Shown piece after piece: positions 6,125-9,366 of a DNA stretch of 9,366 nucleotides (the stretch's first letter is position 1; each line of letters begins with the position of its first letter). This DNA is from an uncultured Planctomycetales bacterium (lineage in GTDB: Bacteria; Planctomycetota; Planctomycetia; Isosphaerales; Isosphaeraceae): positions 1-9,366 of the forward strand of contig CALCIB010000096.1 of assembly GCA_937907525.1 (NCBI GenBank), written 5' to 3'. The translations under genes and the position numbers were made by a program. The notes beneath the pieces were generated by a model. That model worked only from the letters and a program-made list of their open reading frames with translations. It ran no database searches and was not told where the DNA came from.

Positions 6125-7585
6125 TCAGCGGACCCTGGCGGTCGGGGACCCGACGTCGCGACGGACGGTGATCGTCTCGGTGAAGGGCTCGCCCCAGTAA
6201 GTCACGCCCTTGACCCTGATCTGGACCCCCGCGTCCCGCATGGCCCGGTCGAAGTCCTCGCGGGAACGCATCGGGCGGCCGTCGACTTCCAGGATGCGCG
6301 TGTCCTCGACGTAGTTGTTGGCCTCGGCCGTCGAGCCGGGGACCTTCATGACGACTCGCAGGCCGCCGCGAGCGTCGGGGACCAGGGACGTTCCGAAGAA
6401 GACCTTCCCGCGGTCCATCTTCAACCCCGGCGCCCCGCCGCCGTCCGCGAGCGCCAGGTCGATCGAGTAGTCCTTCCCGTCCTGGATCTGGCGGCCCTGG
6501 ACGACGGCCCGAGGGCCGGCGGCGGCGGCGGCGCGGGCGAAGTCGGCCGGGTCCCGGATCGGCTTGCCGTCGATGGCGGCGATCGTGTCGCCGGGGAAGA
6601 ACGGCACGGTCAGCCCGACCACCCCCGGCCCTCCCGGGTGGACCCTCGTCACGACGACCTCGGCCTCCCCCCCCGTCTCCTCGACCGTCAACCCGACGCG
6701 GGTGGAGTACGAGGCCCAGGCCGGCGCCGGCGAGCGCAGCCCGGCGCTTTGCGTCGGCTGCCTGCGGACGAGGGGGCCGAAGCCCGCGCGTATCTCCAGT
6801 CCCGTCGGCCACTTGTCGGCGAATCGCTGGCGGACGTCGTCCCCGATCATCTCGGCGACCGTCCTCCAGCCCGCGTCCCGCCTGGCCGCGTTCATCCAGA
6901 GGACGTTCACGAAGCTTTGCATGAACAGGGAGCCGTTGTGAACGAGCCGATGAACGCCGCGCTCGTCCTGGATTTCATGGGAAGGCAGGCAGACCGCCAG
7001 CTCCCCCGGCTTCGCGGCGTGCATCTCCACGAACCCGCGGGACTCAAGGAAGAGAGTCCTGAAAAGCGGCTTCTCCACGAGCGCCGGCGCCGCGGGGGCG
7101 GCCACGCCGGGAAAGGGGAGCGGCCGGACCCGCTGGCACGATTCGTACATTAGGACGCCGAGGCGGTTGCCCCGCGCCCGGATCGCCGCGGCCAACTCCG
7201 AGGCGAACAGCGGCCCGCGGCCGTCGAGTTCCAGGTAGGCGCCCGACCGGGGGTCGAACGCGCCGTGCGCCATCACCAGGACCATCAGGGCGTCGTCCGG
7301 GTCGACCCGCTCGCCGGCGATCGCCCGTAGGATGCCGTCGCGGGTGAACTCGAACCGCTCGATCGCCCGCATGCGAAAGCGGTCGCGGCCCAGGCCGAAC
7401 TGGAAGACCTGATCCACCGAATCGACATCCACCTTCACGTCTTCGCCCACGTCGGCGTCCCAGCGGTCGCCCACGACCAGGACGCGCAGCATCGGAGGGG
7501 CCGCCTCGGCGCGCCCCGCTCCCAGGGTCGCGGCGGCGGCCAGGAGCCCCATCGCCCACCGACGAATCATCGTTCCCAACGCCAT
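6125..7585 (-). CDS. Exported caspase-like (peptidase C14 fold) protein with two PDZ domains
   Basis: This 486-aa protein starts with a signal peptide (MIRRWAMGLLAAAATLGAGRAEAA, cleavage near 29). Residues 33-235 follow the order of a caspase-fold domain. A first strand LRVLVVGD (33-40) is followed by MVLVMAHGAF (101-110) with His107 where caspases have SGHG, then YLELDGRG, then RLGVLMYESCQ (141-151) with Cys150 where metacaspases have DAC or DSC. NGSLFMQSFVNVL (217-229) matches the later 'G.FT..L' region. Two PDZ-like domains follow, at about 294-375 (RVHPGGPG...FFPGDTIAAIDGKPIRDPADF) and 395-475 (KVPGSTAEA...RILEVDGRPMRSREDF). It may be a cysteine peptidase, with the PDZ domains binding exposed C-termini. 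Activity is unproven: the acidic residue that usually precedes the Cys by two is Glu here rather than Asp. Starts farther upstream would run into the preceding gene. Confidence 0.85.
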   Translation of the reverse strand: MALGTMIRRWAMGLLAAAATLGAGRAEAAPPMLRVLVVGDRWDADVGEDVKVDVDSVDQVFQFGLGRDRFRMRAIERFEFTRDGILRAIAGERVDPDDALMVLVMAHGAFDPRSGAYLELDGRGPLFASELAAAIRARGNRLGVLMYESCQRVRPLPFPGVAAPAAPALVEKPLFRTLFLESRGFVEMHAAKPGELAVCLPSHEIQDERGVHRLVHNGSLFMQSFVNVLWMNAARRDAGWRTVAEMIGDDVRQRFADKWPTGLEIRAGFGPLVRRQPTQSAGLRSPAPAWASYSTRVGLTVEETGGEAEVVVTRVHPGGPGVVGLTVPFFPGDTIAAIDGKPIRDPADFARAAAAAGPRAVVQGRQIQDGKDYSIDLALADGGGAPGLKMDRGKVFFGTSLVPDARGGLRVVMKVPGSTAEANNYVEDTRILEVDGRPMRSREDFDRAMRDAGVQIRVKGVTYWGEPFTETITVRRDVGSPTARVR

Positions 7586-7592
7586 GTCCGCC

Positions 7593-7600
7593 CCTCCTCC
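7593..7600 (-). promoter_or_regulatory. Strong ribosome binding site GGAGGAGG of the caspase-PDZ gene
   Basis: The complement of these bases reads GGAGGAGG, seven bases ahead of the ATG at 7585. It sets the start at MALGTMIRRW and rules out the much longer frame that would begin inside the upstream gene. Confidence 0.85.
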
Positions 7601-7637
7601 CGACATCGAAGAGCCCGCCCGGTCGCCGCGCCGCGGC

Positions 7638-8993
7638 TCACCGCGCCAGCGGCAGCGCGTCCGCGATCGCCTTGGCCTCGTCTCCGCCACGACCCGCGGC
7701 GTAGGTGTAATAGATCCGCCACGATTCGACGGGCTTTTGATACCAGTCGACCTTGACCGGGAAGGTCTTCTGGGCGATTTGCTCCCCCGCCGCGACGGCG
7801 ACCGTGCCGAAGGCCTTGTCGACGTCGGCGTCGCCGGGCAGTCTCTGGGCGAAGACGTGGACCGTGATCCAACCCACCGCGGCGTCCGCGGTCCCGGCGA
7901 CCCAGCGGTCGGAGTTGGTGGTGAGCATGAACTGCTTGACCGTGGCGGGACCGTCCTGGAAGCCCTTGAGGACCATCGTCGAGTGGTCGACGCCCCCCGC
8001 CGCGGGAACGAGGTCGTATCCACATCGTTTTGCTTCGTTGGGGTTCATAAGCCACCCCGGGCCGGTCAGCACGTACTTCCAGGAGTTCTCCGGGGCGCGC
8101 TTCGAGAAGACCGACGCCGCGCCCGATCCCTCCTTCTCCATGACCGCGTTGTAGCCGTCGACCGTCAGCACGACGCCGAAGAGCCGTTTGGCGTCGTCGG
8201 GGTTCTTGAGGCCGATCCCGCGCCCCCCCAGGTTCCTGATCCGGAACGCGCAGGAGGCCGATCGATTGGGGCCGACTTGCGAGTCGGGGTCCAACACGAC
8301 TATGAAGACGTTGTCGATGTCCGGAGGGAGGGCGGGATGAGGTTTCAGACCGACGGCCTCGCCGTCGACCAGGAACTCGACCTCAAAGCGCTTGGATAGC
8401 TTGCCATCGTCCCAGGGCGGGGCCGCGACGTTCTGGTCGGTCCTCACCTCCGCGACGGGGACCGGCGCGGCGGCGTCCCTCGACACGCCTCGGAAGACCA
8501 GGGGGAACGGCGGCGCCGTTCCGTCTCGCAGGGCGTCGACGTCCGGCAAGTCCATCCGGCCGATCACCGCGGCGTCGGCCCCGATTCGGTCAAGTAAGTC
8601 CCGCACCGCGGCTTCGTCGTCGAGCTTGACGCCGCGGGGCTCGACGCCCTGCGCCCTGAGCGCGCCGGCCAGGACTTCCGGCCCCCAGACGACCACCCTC
8701 GAGTCGAGCTTGCGCCGAAGGACCGAGATCACCTCGCCCTCCAGATAGGAACTGGTCTCGGCGAAGAACAGCGGAATGCGGCCTCGGGCGTCGGCCGGCG
8801 GCAGGACCGCCAGGATCGGGCGACGCCCCGTCTCCGGAGCCCCCGCGGGCGACATGCCGTTCAGCCAGCCCTTGAGCTTCTCGAAAACCGCCTCGCCGAC
8901 CGCCTCGCGCGGATTCGTCGGCGTTTCGCCACGAGCCGATGCGAAAGTCGGGACGAGCGCGGTGGCGACCGCGACGGCGATGATTCGCGACAT
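7638..8993 (-). CDS. Exported protein with CsgG/LpoB/TolB-N-like domain and a C-terminal beta-rich domain
   Basis: This 451-aa protein has a signal peptide (MSRIIAVAVATALVPTFASA, cleavage after 20). Residues 58-152 follow the CsgG/FlgO/LpoB pattern: a strand PILAVLPPAD, a helix with FAETSSYLEGEVISVLRRKL, a strand VVVWGPEVLAGALRAQG, an LDDEAAVRDLLDRIGAD helix, and AAVIGRMDL. In this class the domain helps assemble envelope proteins or senses partners. Residues 200-430 are beta-rich (FEVEFLVDGEAVGL; NVFIVVLDPDS; LFGVVLTVDGYNAV; WKYVLTGPGW; AAVGWITVHVFAQ) and match no family that I can name with certainty. Similar 'VDGxN ... W..xPG' segments occur, to my recollection, in other secreted planctomycete proteins. 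It is the first gene of the operon, 52 bp before the caspase-PDZ gene. The C-terminal domain could be what the caspase or PDZ domains act on. Confidence 0.75.
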   Translation of the reverse strand: MSRIIAVAVATALVPTFASARGETPTNPREAVGEAVFEKLKGWLNGMSPAGAPETGRRPILAVLPPADARGRIPLFFAETSSYLEGEVISVLRRKLDSRVVVWGPEVLAGALRAQGVEPRGVKLDDEAAVRDLLDRIGADAAVIGRMDLPDVDALRDGTAPPFPLVFRGVSRDAAAPVPVAEVRTDQNVAAPPWDDGKLSKRFEVEFLVDGEAVGLKPHPALPPDIDNVFIVVLDPDSQVGPNRSASCAFRIRNLGGRGIGLKNPDDAKRLFGVVLTVDGYNAVMEKEGSGAASVFSKRAPENSWKYVLTGPGWLMNPNEAKRCGYDLVPAAGGVDHSTMVLKGFQDGPATVKQFMLTTNSDRWVAGTADAAVGWITVHVFAQRLPGDADVDKAFGTVAVAAGEQIAQKTFPVKVDWYQKPVESWRIYYTYAAGRGGDEAKAIADALPLAR

Positions 8994-9000
8994 GAAGCGT

Positions 9001-9006
9001 TCTCCC
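9001..9006 (-). promoter_or_regulatory. Ribosome binding site GGGAGA that fixes the start at 8993
   Basis: The complement reads GGGAGA, seven bases ahead of the ATG at 8993, which begins a clean signal peptide. The alternative ATG at 9020 has no such site upstream and would add nine residues (MTNYLGERF) before the signal. Confidence 0.7.
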
Positions 9007-9041
9007 AGATAGTTCGTCATTAAACGGCGAATTCGAATTCA

Positions 9042-9047
9042 ATTGTA
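9042..9047 (-). promoter_or_regulatory. Candidate -10 box TACAAT upstream of the caspase operon
   Basis: The complement reads TACAAT, five of six matches to TATAAT, about 50 bp ahead of the first gene of the operon and in the most AT-rich patch of the area. The hexamer 17 bp farther upstream is TTACGC, a poor -35. A palindrome GAATTCGAATTC (9029-9040) lies between the box and the start, where a repressor could bind. This is a candidate only. Confidence 0.3.
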
Positions 9048-9060
9048 GTGTGGCGAACAC

Positions 9061-9366
9061 GACGGCGTAAGCCGATTCCGAGTGGGAGCGAGGACTTCGC
9101 GCTTGGGAGGCGCGGCCCCTTGCCGGCGGCCCGCGATCCGCGCCGTCGTCTTTCGTCCCCTCGCGCCGTCTGGTGATTCGAGCCGGCGTCGCCTTCGACG
9201 GATCGTTCGGCCCCTCCTCTCTCAAGGACGGGGCGGTTCTATTTCGAGTCGTAACGGCCTGGGATTTTCAGGGTATTCGGCGTTCGTGCCGAGATATTCG
9301 GCGTCAGTTCGATTTTTCCTGACCGTCACGGATTTTGGGGGCCTGAACGAATCTTCCCCCCTTGCG
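9061..9366. other. Non-coding upstream region with no supported gene
   Basis: I see no coding region with a start, ribosome binding site and protein-like composition here. The first half is GC-rich without clear structure. The last 130 bp are richer in T and A and hold the half-site cluster at 9274-9304, so this is probably promoter DNA for the minus-strand operon or for a plus-strand gene beyond the window. Confidence 0.5.
9274..9304. promoter_or_regulatory. Cluster of three TATTCGGC-type half sites
   Basis: TATTCGGCGT occurs at 9274-9283 and again at 9295-9304, a spacing of 21 bp, two helical turns. An inverted half site GCCGAGATA (9288-9296) lies between them and forms, with the second copy, the palindrome GCCGA-GATAT-TCGGC (9288-9302). 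Two-turn spacing on one face of DNA is what a dimeric regulator would need. The regulator is unknown. Confidence 0.35.

Noticed and set aside
5315..7153. A 612-codon plus-strand frame opposite the membrane protein and caspase-PDZ genes
   Set aside because: No domain or export signal; the composition is that of an antisense shadow, and the minus strand encodes recognisable caspase and PDZ motifs.
7586..8023. Longer N-terminus of the caspase-PDZ protein
   Set aside because: It would overlap most of the 3' part of the CsgG-like gene in another frame and put 146 Arg/Ser-rich residues before the signal peptide; GGAGGAGG supports ATG 7585.

Overview
The window is high-GC DNA with six confident genes, four of them carrying clear N-terminal export signals. 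The style suggests a planctomycete, most likely of the Isosphaeraceae type (Singulisphaera/Paludisphaera relatives). This placement is inferred from three things: the base composition, the long secreted beta-helix and beta-propeller proteins of kinds common in that phylum, and a dispersed-looking GTGGGCTGGGTC...GACCCAGCCCAC palindrome. No rRNA or other marker gene is present to prove it.

Layout. On the left, a small Pro/Ala/Glu-rich lipoprotein (98-439, minus) is divergent from a 665-aa secreted right-handed beta-helix protein (663-2660, plus). A 304-aa secreted protein of unknown function follows in the same direction (2783-3697). It meets a secreted beta-propeller glycosidase-like protein (3838-5316, minus) tail to tail. 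The 140-bp gap between the convergent genes holds two 42-bp-spaced copies of a REP-like palindromic unit.

On the right is a compact minus-strand operon read from 8993 down to 5473. It encodes an exported protein with a CsgG/LpoB/TolB-N-like domain, then an exported caspase-like protein with two PDZ domains, then a single-pass membrane protein. Both intergenic gaps are 52 bp. The last 373 bp (8994-9366) contain no gene and appear to be the operon's upstream region, with a candidate -10 box and a cluster of TATTCGGC-type half sites.

How the genes may work together. The beta-helix and beta-propeller proteins look like polysaccharide-active envelope or secreted proteins, but nothing links them to a shared substrate. 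The three-gene operon is the most interesting part. It combines a caspase-fold domain that retains a plausible His/Cys dyad, PDZ domains and a CsgG-like partner, all apparently outside the cytoplasm. This suggests an envelope proteolysis or surveillance module of unknown purpose. Long overlapping reading frames on the opposite strands are by-products of the high GC and were not annotated.
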